Assembly (NCBI GenBank): GCA_963707275.1
Contig: CAVPPH010000004.1
Coordinates: 434,001-498,000, forward strand
Direction of reading: 5' to 3'
Length of the DNA stretch: 64,000 nucleotides
Origin: JACKBK01 sp963707275
Lineage (GTDB): Bacteria > Chloroflexota > Anaerolineae > JAAEKA01
Within the stretch, counting starts at the first letter, position 1. Each line of letters opens with the position of its first letter. The notes under the pieces are model-generated. The model was not told the DNA's origin, made no database searches, and was given only the letters and a program-made list of their open reading frames with translations. The position numbers and the translations under genes are program-made. Positions 1 to 9,473 of this stretch are shown here, piece by piece.

Positions 1-1
1 C

Positions 2-2500
2 GATGCGTTCGAAAACGATGAGGTGTTGGACCAGCCGCTGGACCAGCCCAACGCGCTGAGCCTGCCACTGCTGCCTCTGCGCGGCGTCGTGGTTTACCCG
101 ATGATGTGGCTGCCGCTGACCGTTGGCCAGGAGCGCTCGATCCGGCTGATCGACGAGGCGCTGGTCGATGCCGAGCCGCGCATCATTGGCCTGTTTACCA
201 GCAAAGACCCAGAGAAGGATGAACCCGGCCCAGACGAGATCTACAGCACCGGAACCATGGCGGTTGTCCACCGCATGCTGCGCGCGCCTGATGGCACGAT
301 CCGTCTGATCGTGCAAGGGCTGGAGCGCATCCGTGTTGAAGAGTTCATCCAGACCGATCCGTATCTGCGTGCCAAGGTGCTCGAACATCCCGACCTGATC
401 GAGGACACGGTCGAGACTGAGGCGCTGATGCGCAATGCCCAGGAGCAGTTCCGCCAGTTCATCAACCTGGTGCCGCACCTGCCAGAGGAACTGGAGATGG
501 CGGCGCTGAACGTAGAAGACGCCCGCCAGTTGGTCTACCTGATCGCCTCCAGCCTGCGGCTTGAGATCGAAGTTGCGCAGGAACTGCTGGAAATCGACAG
601 CGTGACCGAAAAGCTGCGCAAGCTGACCGCGTTGCTCACCAAGGAACTGGAAGTCCTGGAACTGGGACGTAAGATCCAGTCCGAGGCCGTCGGCGAGATG
701 GAGAAGATGCAGCGCGAGTTCTACCTGCGCGAGCAGATGAAGGCCATCCAGAAGGAACTGGGCGAGACCGACGAGCAGGAAGCCGAGATCAAGGAGTTGG
801 AAGACCGCATCGCCGAGGCCGGTATGCCGGAAGAGGCCGAGAAAGAGTCCCGCCGCGAGCTGGACCGGATGCGTAAGATGCCCGCGCAGGCTGCCGAGTA
901 CAGCGTCATCAAGACCTATCTTGACTGGATGGTCAGCCTGCCGTGGCAGAAGAAGTCAGACGACAACCTCGACATCGCGCACGCGCGCCAGGTGCTGGAT
1001 GAGGATCACTACGGCCTGGACGAGGTCAAGGACCGGATTCTGGAATACCTCGCGGTGCGCAAGCTGAAGCTGGAACGCAAGGGCGACGATCTGGAGGAAA
1101 TCTCGGACGTCGATCAGATTCGCCGCGAGCGTGAAGGGGTAATCATCTGCTTCGTCGGACCGCCCGGCGTCGGCAAGACCTCGCTCGGACTGAGCATTGC
1201 ACGCGCGATGAACCGCAAGTTCGTGCGTCTGGCGCTGGGCGGCATCCGCGACGAGGCTGAGATCCGTGGTTTCCGCCGCACCTACATCGGTTCCATGCCG
1301 GGGCGGGTCATCCAGAGCCTGCGACGGGTCGAGAGCAGCAACCCGGTCTTCATGCTGGACGAGGTGGACAAGCTGGGCCGCGACTTCCGCGGCGACCCCA
1401 GCTCGGCGCTGCTGGAAGTGCTGGACCCGGAGCAGAACCGCGAGTTCCGCGATCACTACCTGGACGTGCCTTTTGACCTGAGCCAGGTGATGTTTATCAC
1501 CACGGCCAACATGCTCGACACCATCCCGGAGCCGCTGCTGGATCGCATGGAGATCATCGAGCTGCACAGCTACACAACCGAAGAGAAGGTCAAGATCGCG
1601 CAGGGTTATCTGGTGCCGCGCCAGATCCGCGAGAACGCGCTGCGGCCCGACGAGATCTCGTTCGAAGAGGAAGCGCTGCGGCGCATTGTGCGTGACTACA
1701 CCCGTGAGGCCGGCGTGCGCAGCCTGGAGCGAACCATCGGGACCATCTGCCGCAAGGTGGCCACAAAGGTCGCCGAGAACGGCGCAAGCGAGCCGCTGGT
1801 GATCACCCCCGACAATCTGGTCGGTTTCCTCAAGAAGCCGCGCTTTTTCGACGAGGTGGCCGAACGCACGGAAATACCAGGCGTTGCCACCGGGCTGGCC
1901 TGGACCATGACCGGCGGCGATATCCTCTTCATAGAGGCGACGCGCATGGCCGGTAAGAAGGATTTCCTTGTTACTGGCCAGTTGGGTGACGTGATGAAGG
2001 AAAGCTCGCGCGCGGCTCTGAGCTGGGTGCGCGCTAACGCCGCTCGCTGGGGGATCGATCCTGACATCTTCGAGAACTCGGATATTCACATGCATATCCC
2101 GGCCGGCGCGGTGCCGAAGGATGGTCCCAGCGCTGGCGTTACCATGGCGACTGCACTGGTGTCGCTGCTGACGGGCCGGTCGGTCAAGTCCAACGTCGGC
2201 ATGACCGGCGAGATCACCCTGCGCGGCAAGGTGTTGCCTATTGGCGGCCTCAAGGAAAAGGTGTTGGCCGCCCGGCGCGCCGGGCTGGACACGGTGATCC
2301 TGCCCTATCGCAACGAGAAGGACCTGGACGAAGTGCCTGAGAATGTGCGCGAGAAGATGACCTTCGTCTACGCTGAGACGGTGGACGACGTGCTGAACGC
2401 CGCGCTGGAACCGGTCGCCGTGCCTGAACAGAGCGCCAACGGTCACCAGCCGGAGCAGGCTGAACTGGTAGCAGCCTCGCCTGAGGTCATCGAGGCTTAA
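2..2500 (+). CDS. lon: ATP-dependent protease Lon (5' end outside window)
   Basis: Lon is a cytoplasmic AAA+ serine protease that degrades misfolded and regulatory proteins. The order of domains is complete: an N-terminal substrate-binding LON domain (about residues 10-200), a coiled region, an AAA+ module with Walker A GPPGVGKT at about residue 380, and a C-terminal protease domain with the catalytic serine motif PKDGPSAG near residue 700 and the catalytic lysine in the following KVLPIGGLKEK segment. The frame is open to the window edge. A GTG at 23 is the first start visible, but residues read sensibly upstream of it (DAFENDEVLDQ), so the true start probably lies before the window. About 825 residues are visible, normal for the family. 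A strong hairpin follows the stop codon. The neighbours to the right appear unrelated. Confidence 0.96.
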   Translation, partial: DAFENDEVLDQPLDQPNALSLPLLPLRGVVVYPMMWLPLTVGQERSIRLIDEALVDAEPRIIGLFTSKDPEKDEPGPDEIYSTGTMAVVHRMLRAPDGTIRLIVQGLERIRVEEFIQTDPYLRAKVLEHPDLIEDTVETEALMRNAQEQFRQFINLVPHLPEELEMAALNVEDARQLVYLIASSLRLEIEVAQELLEIDSVTEKLRKLTALLTKELEVLELGRKIQSEAVGEMEKMQREFYLREQMKAIQKELGETDEQEAEIKELEDRIAEAGMPEEAEKESRRELDRMRKMPAQAAEYSVIKTYLDWMVSLPWQKKSDDNLDIAHARQVLDEDHYGLDEVKDRILEYLAVRKLKLERKGDDLEEISDVDQIRREREGVIICFVGPPGVGKTSLGLSIARAMNRKFVRLALGGIRDEAEIRGFRRTYIGSMPGRVIQSLRRVESSNPVFMLDEVDKLGRDFRGDPSSALLEVLDPEQNREFRDHYLDVPFDLSQVMFITTANMLDTIPEPLLDRMEIIELHSYTTEEKVKIAQGYLVPRQIRENALRPDEISFEEEALRRIVRDYTREAGVRSLERTIGTICRKVATKVAENGASEPLVITPDNLVGFLKKPRFFDEVAERTEIPGVATGLAWTMTGGDILFIEATRMAGKKDFLVTGQLGDVMKESSRAALSWVRANAARWGIDPDIFENSDIHMHIPAGAVPKDGPSAGVTMATALVSLLTGRSVKSNVGMTGEITLRGKVLPIGGLKEKVLAARRAGLDTVILPYRNEKDLDEVPENVREKMTFVYAETVDDVLNAALEPVAVPEQSANGHQPEQAELVAASPEVIEA

Positions 2501-2533
2501 CCGGCCTGGCCGGGCCAGGCACAATCGACTTCG

Positions 2534-2569
2534 AACGTCCCCGGATCAACCAACTGATCCGGGGACGTT
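2534..2569 (+). terminator. Hairpin terminator after lon
   Basis: A perfect 15-bp inverted repeat (2534-2548 with 2555-2569) with a 6-nt loop lies 34 nt after the lon stop codon. The downstream tract is only moderately T-rich, so it may act in both directions or as an mRNA-stabilising hairpin. Confidence 0.7.
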
Positions 2570-2585
2570 GTTCGTTCGGAGGCAT

Positions 2586-2616
2586 GAAGTTCGACTTTGC
2601 CGAAGAGTCGAACTTC
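2586..2616. repeat. Intergenic hairpin, GAAGTTCGACT class
   Basis: Perfect 11-bp inverted repeat, GAAGTTCGACT (2586-2596) with AGTCGAACTTC (2606-2616), around the loop TTGCCGAAG. The same stem recurs at 47452-47488. It belongs to a set of hairpins in this window that differ in stem but share a CTTT(T)-CCG-AAAG apex. Confidence 0.65.
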
Positions 2617-2647
2617 TCGCTTCGCCAAGCCGGCCTCGCCAGAGTTG

Positions 2648-2677
2648 TTGGACAACCATCGACGCCTGTGCTAGAAT
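2648..2677 (+). promoter_or_regulatory. Sigma-70-like promoter for the 2711 gene
   Basis: A -35 element TTGGAC (2648-2653), an 18-bp spacer and a -10 element TAGAAT (2672-2677) lie 34 nt before the first ATG of the downstream membrane protein gene. Confidence 0.45.
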
Positions 2678-2710
2678 CCGCCCCGTCGCTCCAGGCTTGT
2701 TGCTGGCCGC

Positions 2711-3775
2711 ATGTTCGTAGAAACGGATTGCGCCATGACCGGTCCTTCTTCCGCTTCGCTTGCGGACCTCGATCTCGATACCAGCTATTCACCGGCCGTC
2801 ATCGACCGCTTCGCGCGATGGGTGGACCGGCTCCCTCTGCCTGCCTGGGCGTTCTATTTGCTGGTTTTCCTCATTGGCTACGCGTTGTTTATGGTCGCCC
2901 GCTTGCTGACTGGCTATCAGCAGCCAGCGACTTTCACGCCAGCACCGGCGTTGGTTTGGGACGTGTCGATTCTGGCCCTGCACCAGTATCTGGACCATTA
3001 CGCGCTCAAGTCGCTGGCCAGCTTCAACAGGGCGCTGAACGCCAGCGACGACCAGTTGCAGCAGCTCGGCAGACGGCTGACGGTCATGCCGTTGCGGCTG
3101 GAAATCGCAGGTGCGTTGTTCTGGTGCCTGTTGGCGTTGCTTTTGGTGTGGGTGCAGCTCGCCAGCTTCCTGGAGTACTTCGCCGCCTGGGAGATCCTAA
3201 TCAGCCTGACCAGCTTTGCCATCGGCGGTGCGTTCTTTGTCCACATCATCTACCAATTGCGGCTGGTGAGTCATATTCACGCCAGCGCCCGTACCATCGA
3301 CCTGTTCGATCCGGAGCCTCTGTACAGCTTTTCCCGTCTTACCGTGCGCACGGCGATTGGCTTTGTCCTGGTTCAATACCTGGTGATGCTGGTCCTGCCC
3401 GGCGAGGTTCGCACCAGCACGATCCTGATCCCGGTTGTGTCGGCGACCGCGCTGGCAGTCGTGGTGTTCGTCTGGCCGCTTTGGGGCATGCATCGCCGGC
3501 TGGTGGTGAGTAAGGAACGCATCGAGGGCGACATCAACGCGCTGCTCAAACAGTCCGTCGAAGAGTTGACCCGCTCGGCGCCATCAGGCGTGGTGGAAGA
3601 CCCGGAGCGGCTGGAAAAGACGCTGAGCGCGCTGCGGGCTGGTCAGGCAGCCGTTGCCAATTTGCCGACCTGGCCATGGCAGCCCAGCACCGTACGTGGC
3701 TTCGCGACCGCGTTGTTGCTGCCGATTTTCCTGTGGATGGTACAGGAGTTGCTGGCGCGCGCGGCTGGTTTCTAG
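2711..3775 (+). CDS. Multi-pass membrane protein of unknown function
   Basis: I do not recognise the family. The 354-residue product has hydrophobic segments near residues 45-65, 135-160, 165-185, 215-235, 240-260 and 335-352, so roughly six membrane spans. It is predicted to sit in the cytoplasmic membrane. A charged, probably cytoplasmic stretch (about 265-325, containing VSKERIEGDINALLKQSVEE) separates the last two spans and may form a coiled coil. No catalytic motif or transporter signature is visible. Two starts are possible: the ATG at 2711, chosen because it suits the promoter spacing, or the ATG at 2735. The amidohydrolase gene begins 16 nt after the stop codon, so the two may be co-transcribed, although their functions have no obvious link. 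Confidence 0.8.
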   Translation: MFVETDCAMTGPSSASLADLDLDTSYSPAVIDRFARWVDRLPLPAWAFYLLVFLIGYALFMVARLLTGYQQPATFTPAPALVWDVSILALHQYLDHYALKSLASFNRALNASDDQLQQLGRRLTVMPLRLEIAGALFWCLLALLLVWVQLASFLEYFAAWEILISLTSFAIGGAFFVHIIYQLRLVSHIHASARTIDLFDPEPLYSFSRLTVRTAIGFVLVQYLVMLVLPGEVRTSTILIPVVSATALAVVVFVWPLWGMHRRLVVSKERIEGDINALLKQSVEELTRSAPSGVVEDPERLEKTLSALRAGQAAVANLPTWPWQPSTVRGFATALLLPIFLWMVQELLARAAGF

Positions 3776-3791
3776 ACGAAAGGCCCAAAAA

Positions 3792-5111
3792 ATGGCAAAG
3801 ATACTTATTCAACACGCCGATGTTGTGACGCTGGACGCTGCTGGCACAATCCTGCGCGATGCTGAGGTCGCTGTCGCTGGCGAGCGCATCGTGGCTGTCG
3901 GGCGAGCACCGGCCGGTTTTCAGCCAGACGAGACGCTGGACGCGACCAACCATGTGCTGATGCCCGGTTTTGTCAACGCGCACACCCACGCGCCCATGAC
4001 TTTCGAACGCGGCTGGGCGGAGGATCTGCCGCTGGACCGCTGGTTCAACGAGCGGGTCTGGGTCGTCGAGTTGCAACTCAGCGACGAGGATGTCTACTGG
4101 GGCGCGATGCTGGCGGTGGCTGAGATGATCCGCGGCGGCACGGTGGCGTTTGCCGACCACTACTTCTACATGGATCGTGTCGCGGAAGCAGTCGAAACGG
4201 CCGGACTGCGGGCGCTGCTGGCCTGGTGCGTCTTCGGCGAGGAAAACAATATCGGCACCGACCTGCCCGGGACCGTGGACTTCGTGCAGCGCTGGCAGGG
4301 GGCAGCCGATGGCAGGATTCGCACCATCCTCGGTCCGCACTCGCCCTACATGTGCGAGCCGCGCTTTCTGGCGCGCACGGCAGCCGTCGCAGCCCGGTTG
4401 GGCGTCGGCATCCACATTCACCTGGCCGAGTTGCAGGAACAGGTGGATAACTCGCTACGGCTGCATGACCGCTCGCCGGTCGAGGTGTTGGAGACCAACG
4501 GTGTATTCGACGTGCCCGCCATTGCGGCGCACTGTATCAGCATCAGCGAGATCGATCAGGATATCCTGGCGCGTCGCAATGTGACAGTGGTGCAGTGCCC
4601 CAACTGCCACATGAAGCTGGGGATGGGTGTGACTCCCGTGCCGGCCTTGCAGGCCAAAGGAGTCAATGTGGCGCTGGGGACTGACGGTACGGCCAGCAGC
4701 AACGACCTCAATATGCTCAAGGAGGCGCGGCTGGCGGCGCTGATCCAGAAGCTGCACCACCGCGACCCGGAGGTGATGCCGGGCGACCTGCCACTGCGCA
4801 TGGCGACGCAGAACGGCGCACGCGCGCTGGGCTGGCCAGATGGCGGCGCGATTGTCCCCGGCGTGCTGGCCGACCTGATCCTGCTGGACTGCGACCAGCC
4901 GCACTGGCGACCGCGGCATGATCTGGTGGCCAATCTGCTGCACAGCGCGCAGGCCGGCGATGTGACTCACACCATGGTCGCCGGCCGCTGGCTGATGAAG
5001 GACCGCCGCCTGTTGACGCTGGACGTGGAGCGCATTCTCTGGGAGGCGGAGCGGCGCGCCACCGCGCTGGTTGACAGGGAGATGCAGATCGTCCGCACCT
5101 ACGCAGCATGA
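3792..5111 (+). CDS. Amidohydrolase, SAH/MTA deaminase-like
   Basis: A 439-residue metal-dependent hydrolase of the amidohydrolase superfamily, closest by motif to S-adenosylhomocysteine/5'-methylthioadenosine deaminases (MtaD) and related chlorohydrolase/SsnA proteins. Such enzymes remove ammonia from adenine-containing nucleosides. Visible metal and catalytic motifs in order are HTHAPM (about residue 61), HIHLAELQEQ (about 206), HCISI (about 241) and GTDGTASSND (about 291). The start at 3792 (MAKILIQHADVV) follows the usual N-terminal beta-strand. The longer open frame from 3654 overlaps the upstream gene and is rejected. The exact substrate cannot be told from sequence alone. It lies 16 nt after the membrane protein gene. 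Confidence 0.88.
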   Translation: MAKILIQHADVVTLDAAGTILRDAEVAVAGERIVAVGRAPAGFQPDETLDATNHVLMPGFVNAHTHAPMTFERGWAEDLPLDRWFNERVWVVELQLSDEDVYWGAMLAVAEMIRGGTVAFADHYFYMDRVAEAVETAGLRALLAWCVFGEENNIGTDLPGTVDFVQRWQGAADGRIRTILGPHSPYMCEPRFLARTAAVAARLGVGIHIHLAELQEQVDNSLRLHDRSPVEVLETNGVFDVPAIAAHCISISEIDQDILARRNVTVVQCPNCHMKLGMGVTPVPALQAKGVNVALGTDGTASSNDLNMLKEARLAALIQKLHHRDPEVMPGDLPLRMATQNGARALGWPDGGAIVPGVLADLILLDCDQPHWRPRHDLVANLLHSAQAGDVTHTMVAGRWLMKDRRLLTLDVERILWEAERRATALVDREMQIVRTYAA

Positions 5112-5134
5112 GCGACACCTGAGAGCTACCGTCT

Positions 5135-5163
5135 TTGACAGCCCGCTGAAAATCGGATAAAAT
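5135..5163 (+). promoter_or_regulatory. Strong sigma-70-type promoter for the EF-G-like gene
   Basis: Perfect -35 TTGACA (5135-5140), a 17-bp spacer and -10 TAAAAT (5158-5163). It drives the EF-G-like gene at 5362 through a leader of about 190 nt, in which I see no recognisable riboswitch. Confidence 0.7.
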
Positions 5164-5361
5164 CAACCTACTGCCGCCGGCTGATCGCCCTGGGGTGACG
5201 CTGGCGGCCTTGCATGTCGGCTACCGGCATGTCAAGCGGAGCGCTGACCATCGCATCATGCAGGCCGCGAAGTTCTCGGCAACAAGGATCAACGCTCAGA
5301 GGCTACCCAGTCCCGCAGCGAAGCGGAGCGGAAAACAAAATACGCCGGAGGATTATCCCCA

Positions 5362-7441
5362 ATGAAGTATTATCCTGCAGATCGTGTTCGCGTCATCGCA
5401 CTTGCTGGCCACAGCGGATCAGGCAAAACATCGCTGGCTGAAGCAATGCTATTTGACTCGGGCGCATTGACGCGCCTCGGTCGCACCGAAGATGGCAACA
5501 CGGTTTCAGACTCTGACCCCGAGGAGAAGCGTCGCGGTATTTCCATCAGCCTGGCCACCATGCCGGTGGAATGGCAGGGCTACAAGTTCACCGTGCTGGA
5601 TACCCCCGGCTACGTCGATTTTATGGGCGAGGTCTACAGCGCGATTTCGGCCGTTGACGCCCTGCTGCTGGTCATCGACGCTGTCAGCGGCGTTGAGGTC
5701 GGCACAGAGCTTGCCTGGCAGGTCGCACGCGACTACAACGTGCCGGTCATCGTGTACGTCAACAAGATGGCGCGCGAAAACGCTACCATGGAACTCGCGA
5801 TGAACAGCCTGCGCAGTTCGCTGGATGGCACGTTCGTACCGGTCCAGTTGCCCATTGGCAAGGAGGCCGGGTTCAACGGCGTCGTGGATCTGCTCAGCGG
5901 GCAGGCATTTCTCGGCGCCGAGGGCAAGAAGGCGCCGGTGCCGGCCGACATGGCCGACCAGGTCGAGGAAGCGCACATCGAGTTGATGGACGTGGCGGCC
6001 GAGGTCGATGACGAGCTGCTGGAGAAGTACCTTGAGACCATGGAGCTGACGTCAGCAGAGATGAACCGCGGCTTCCGCAAGGCGGTGCGCAATGGAGCGG
6101 TCATCCCCGTTTGTTTTGGCGACGCTACCCACAACATCGGTATTCGTGCGTTGATGACGTTGCTGACCGAAATCGTCCCCTCCTTCCAGAACGGCGCGGG
6201 CACCAACGCGCTCGACGCTCACGGCGAACCGATCGTGATCAAACCCGATCCCAGCGGTCCGACAGTTCTCTTCGCATTCAAGACTGTGGCCGATCCTTTC
6301 GTCGGCAAGCTGACCTATTTCCGCGTCGTCTCCGGCGAGGCGCACATGGAGGAAAGCCGGCTCTATAACCCGCGGCGCAGCTACGGAAGAGCGGCTGGGC
6401 CAGTTCTATGTCATGCGCGGCAAGGAGCAGATCAACGTCGACAGGCTCGCGCTGGGCGACGTAGGTGCGCTGGCGAAGCTGGGTGAGACAGTCACCGGCG
6501 ACACCCTCTGTCCGCAGAAAGCCCAGGTCCAGGTCATTGGGCCGACCTATCCCAATCCGCTGTATGAAGTTTCGGTGATGCCGAAGACGCAGCAGGACTC
6601 GGCCAAGATGGGGCCGGCCATGACTCGTTTGCAGGAGCAGGATCCCACCGTAACCTGGCGCTTTGAAGGCGGTACCGGCCAGACAATCCTGTCAGGCATG
6701 GGTGACATCCATATCGAGGTCGCCGTTCATAACCTGCAGGAAAAGTTCGGCGTCGGCGTCGAGACCGCCGTGCCCAAGGTGCCTTTCAAGGAGACCATCT
6801 CCCGCGCGGCTACCGAGGTCTATCGGCACAAGAAGCAGACTGGCGGCGCCGGCCAGTTCGCCGAGGTTCACATGGAAGTCAGGCCCATCGAAGGCGGGCA
6901 GGGCTTCGAATACGACACCAGCCGTATCTTCGGCGGGTCGATCTCGCACTCCTTCTTCCCCTCCATCGAGAAGGGCATCCGCTCGATCCTGGAGCAGGGC
7001 GTCGTCGCTGGCTACCCGGTTGAGGACGTGCGCGCCGAGATTTACGACGGCAAGATGCACCCTGTAGACTCCAAGGACATCGCCTTCCAGATCGCCGGCC
7101 GCGAGGCGTTCCGCCGGGCCTTCGAAAAGGCTGGCCCGGTGCTGCTGGAGCCGATCTCCGTGATCAAGGTCACGGTCCCCGACGAATATGTCGGCGACAT
7201 CATCGGCGACCTTAACACCAAGCGCGCCATCGTGCTGGGGATGGGTCAGGAGCGCGGCAAGAGCGTCATCGAGGCCAAGGTGCCGCAGGCCGAGCTACAG
7301 CGTTACGCAGCGGAACTGCGCTCTCTTACCCAGGGACGCGGTATCTACACCGTGGAACCGTCGCACTACGCGCCCGTTCCCAGCAACATTGCCCACGACA
7401 TCATCGAAGCGGCCCGCAAGGAGCGCGAGGAAGAGAAGTAA
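5362..7441 (+). CDS. EF-G-like translational GTPase, frameshifted
   Basis: A 692-residue EF-G-type GTPase once one extra base is discounted. All EF-G domains are present: G domain with P-loop GHSGSGKT (residues 16-23), G3 DTPGYVDF, then domains II-V ending in the EF-G C-terminal beta-alpha-beta fold. The P-loop differs from canonical FusA (AHIDAGKT), which places it with the EF-G-like/FusA2 paralogues of unclear role rather than the housekeeping factor. The G4 motif reads NKMA (134-137) where NKxD is expected. Reading is broken at about 6376: frame 1 before and frame 2 after, restored by removing one C in CCGCGGCGCAGC. The protein on both sides is otherwise intact, so a sequence error or very recent mutation is more likely than old decay. 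A strong terminator follows. Confidence 0.85.
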
Positions 7442-7484
7442 GCCTGCCAGTCGTCCACAATCCAAGCCAGGCTTGCTTCGACGC

Positions 7485-7517
7485 AAAAGCCCCCGACCAC
7501 ACCGGTCGGGGGCTTTT
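7485..7517. terminator. Rho-independent terminator after the EF-G-like gene
   Basis: Perfect 14-bp stem AAAAGCCCCCGACC (7485-7498) with its complement (7504-7517) and a 5-nt loop. A-run and T-run flanks allow it to work in either direction, so it can also terminate leftward transcription reaching it from the minus-strand kinase gene. Confidence 0.9.
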
Positions 7518-7627
7518 CGATTGGGCGTATGCAACACGAGTTAGCTTGTAGGGACGGGGTCGCCGCGCCCGGCTCCGCGCCAGCGCTCTACCGCTTTGAA
7601 CCCACCCTTCTGAGTCAGGCGCGCCTC

Positions 7628-9307
7628 CTACGTCCCAATCCCCACGATCCGCGACGGTGTGTCGCGCGGCGGCGGGGCCAGCACGCGCGTCAGGCCGAGC
7701 CGCACCCGCACCAGCGTGCCCGGCCGCTGGCCCGGCCGCGGCGACAGGATCAGCAACTGCCCGCCCAGCCACTCGACCCGCTCGCGGATGCTAAGCAGCC
7801 CCATCCCCGCGGGCGGCGTGTCGCTGTTGTCTGCTTCACTCCCCATGCCGCGCCCGTTATCCTCGACCTCCAGAACCAGCCAGCTTTCGTCGGTCCGGAT
7901 CCGCAGCCATGTATACTCGGCGCGCGCGTGCCGTCTGGCGTTGGACAGCGCCTCCTGGGCGATGAGATAGATGGCGGTTTCCACCTGCCGGTTGGGTATC
8001 TCAGGCAGGTCGCCGATCTCGGCGGTCACAGCGAAGCCCAGCCGGCGCTGCTGGTTGACAAACCCGCGCAGCGCGCCGGCCAGCCCGCGGCTCTCCAGCA
8101 TCAGCGGTCGCAACTCCAGCAGCGACTGGCGAATCGCCACGTTGACCTGTTGCACCAGATCGCGCAGGAGATCCAGCTCTGCGCCGACCTGCTCCGGGTG
8201 ACCGGCCGCGACCCGGCGTGCGACCTCGAGGTTCATCAATAGCGAGCCGACCAACTGCGCCGCGCTGTCGTGTAGATTGCCCGCCAACCGGCGGCGCAGG
8301 TCTTCCTCGGCCTGGATGATGCGGTCACGCTCGTCGCGCAGGCTGCTGTAAAGCCGGGCGTTCTCGATGGCGATGGACGCCTGCGCCGCCAGCGCTGCAA
8401 GCCATTCCATGTCCTCGACCGCAAAATCGCGACTGTCCTCCGTGTTGGTAACCAGCAGCACGCCGAGAATGTTGCCGCGCGCCTGCAAAGGAGCGCACAG
8501 CGCGTTGCGGGTCGCATAGCCGGTCTTGCGGTCCAGCAGCGGCGAGAAGATCGGGTCGCTAGCCGGGGCGTTGACGATCAGCGGCAGGCCTGTTTGCGCC
8601 ACCCAGCCGGCGATGCCGTCGTCGATGGGCAGTTGCATCAGTGTGTAGCCTTTCGCGGCTGTCCCGTGCGCCACAGCCACCACGAACTCGCGCCACTCCG
8701 CCGCAACCAGCAGCAGCGCCGAGTTCTCTGCGCCCAGCGCATTGGCTGCCAGCGCGGTCGTGAACTGCAGGACGACGTCGATATCGAGGCTGGAGGTCAG
8801 GGTACGACTCAGCTCGTACAGCAGGCCGCTGCGTGTCAGGCGGCGCTGCAACTGGTGGTTCTCCGTTGTCAACGACGCCAGCCGTGCGACGGCCGCCACC
8901 AACGCGCCGGCTGAGCTGGCCAGCGGCGAGTCTGGCTGTAGCGGCTTGGCAAACACCAGGCTGATCCCGCCGACGACCGCCTGCCGCTGCCGTATCACGA
9001 CGTGCAAGACGGGCGCCGCCGGTTCGATCGTTGTGGCGGCGGGCGGCGCGGTGGAGGAGAGAGCGCCCTGCTCAGGCAGCCACTCCTGAAGTTGGCCCAG
9101 TGAATCTTCCCACTTGAGAATGGCCTGGCGGGCAGGCTCTGAGACCGCGCCCATTTCCCTTCGCGCTGGTTCCGGCAGGACCAACACAATGCTGCCGCCG
9201 GCCGCGGCCGTGGTCTCCACCAGCCACGGCAGGGCGTTCAACCAAAACTCCGTGGATCCCGATTCGATTGCCAGACGCAACAACCGGTCCAACTGCGGAT
9301 CGTTCAT
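7628..9307 (-). CDS. GAF-domain sensor histidine kinase (NarL-type)
   Basis: A 559-residue cytoplasmic histidine kinase with no clear membrane segment. The N-terminal 165 residues look like a degenerate sensor region. A GAF domain follows (about 170-325, with VLLVTNTEDSRDF-type motifs), then a HisKA_3 dimerisation domain with the phospho-accepting histidine in NLHDSAAQL (H346), and a HATPase_c domain with the N box NARRHARA and G box DNGRGMG. This architecture normally pairs with a NarL/LuxR-type response regulator, but none is adjacent, so it is an orphan here. It is divergent from the permease-UspA gene, and the 166-bp gap between them carries a hairpin and a rightward promoter. The signal is unknown. 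Confidence 0.88.
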   Translation of the reverse strand: MNDPQLDRLLRLAIESGSTEFWLNALPWLVETTAAAGGSIVLVLPEPARREMGAVSEPARQAILKWEDSLGQLQEWLPEQGALSSTAPPAATTIEPAAPVLHVVIRQRQAVVGGISLVFAKPLQPDSPLASSAGALVAAVARLASLTTENHQLQRRLTRSGLLYELSRTLTSSLDIDVVLQFTTALAANALGAENSALLLVAAEWREFVVAVAHGTAAKGYTLMQLPIDDGIAGWVAQTGLPLIVNAPASDPIFSPLLDRKTGYATRNALCAPLQARGNILGVLLVTNTEDSRDFAVEDMEWLAALAAQASIAIENARLYSSLRDERDRIIQAEEDLRRRLAGNLHDSAAQLVGSLLMNLEVARRVAAGHPEQVGAELDLLRDLVQQVNVAIRQSLLELRPLMLESRGLAGALRGFVNQQRRLGFAVTAEIGDLPEIPNRQVETAIYLIAQEALSNARRHARAEYTWLRIRTDESWLVLEVEDNGRGMGSEADNSDTPPAGMGLLSIRERVEWLGGQLLILSPRPGQRPGTLVRVRLGLTRVLAPPPRDTPSRIVGIGT

Positions 9308-9374
9308 GGCCGATATTGTAGCTTCATGCCGCTACGCAGGCAAGCACGGTTACGACGGCAGGGGGTTCGACGCG

Positions 9375-9408
9375 AGTTGGCGGGGACTTTCCGAAGTCTC
9401 CGCCAACT
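9375..9408. repeat. Intergenic hairpin, AGTTGGC class
   Basis: A 14-bp inverted repeat with one mismatch (9375-9388 with 9395-9408) around TTCCGA. It begins with AGTTGGC, like the members at 26787 and 43482, and its apex GACTTTCCGAAGTC matches the shared apex. It lies between two divergent genes, so a simple terminator role is unlikely. Confidence 0.55.
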
Positions 9409-9425
9409 GCCGAAGTCTGAAGCAG

Positions 9426-9455
9426 TTGGACACGCGCCCGTTGTTGGGCTATACT
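9426..9455 (+). promoter_or_regulatory. Sigma-70-like promoter for the permease-UspA gene
   Basis: -35 TTGGAC (9426-9431), an 18-bp spacer and -10 TATACT (9450-9455), ending 18 nt before the ATG at 9474. The leader would be very short. Confidence 0.5.
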
Positions 9456-9473
9456 CAAGCGAGGCCTCGACCC

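Noticed and set aside
956..2524. Long minus-strand open frame opposite lon
   Set aside because: It mirrors the high-GC codon pattern of lon, has no start context or recognisable domain, and lon is clearly real.
2584..3513. Plus-strand open frame overlapping the membrane protein gene
   Set aside because: It starts inside a hairpin and is a shadow of the 2711 gene in another frame.
6300..6490. Programmed frameshift in the EF-G-like gene
   Set aside because: No slippery heptamer or stimulatory pseudoknot was recognised, and the window shows many similar one-base errors.
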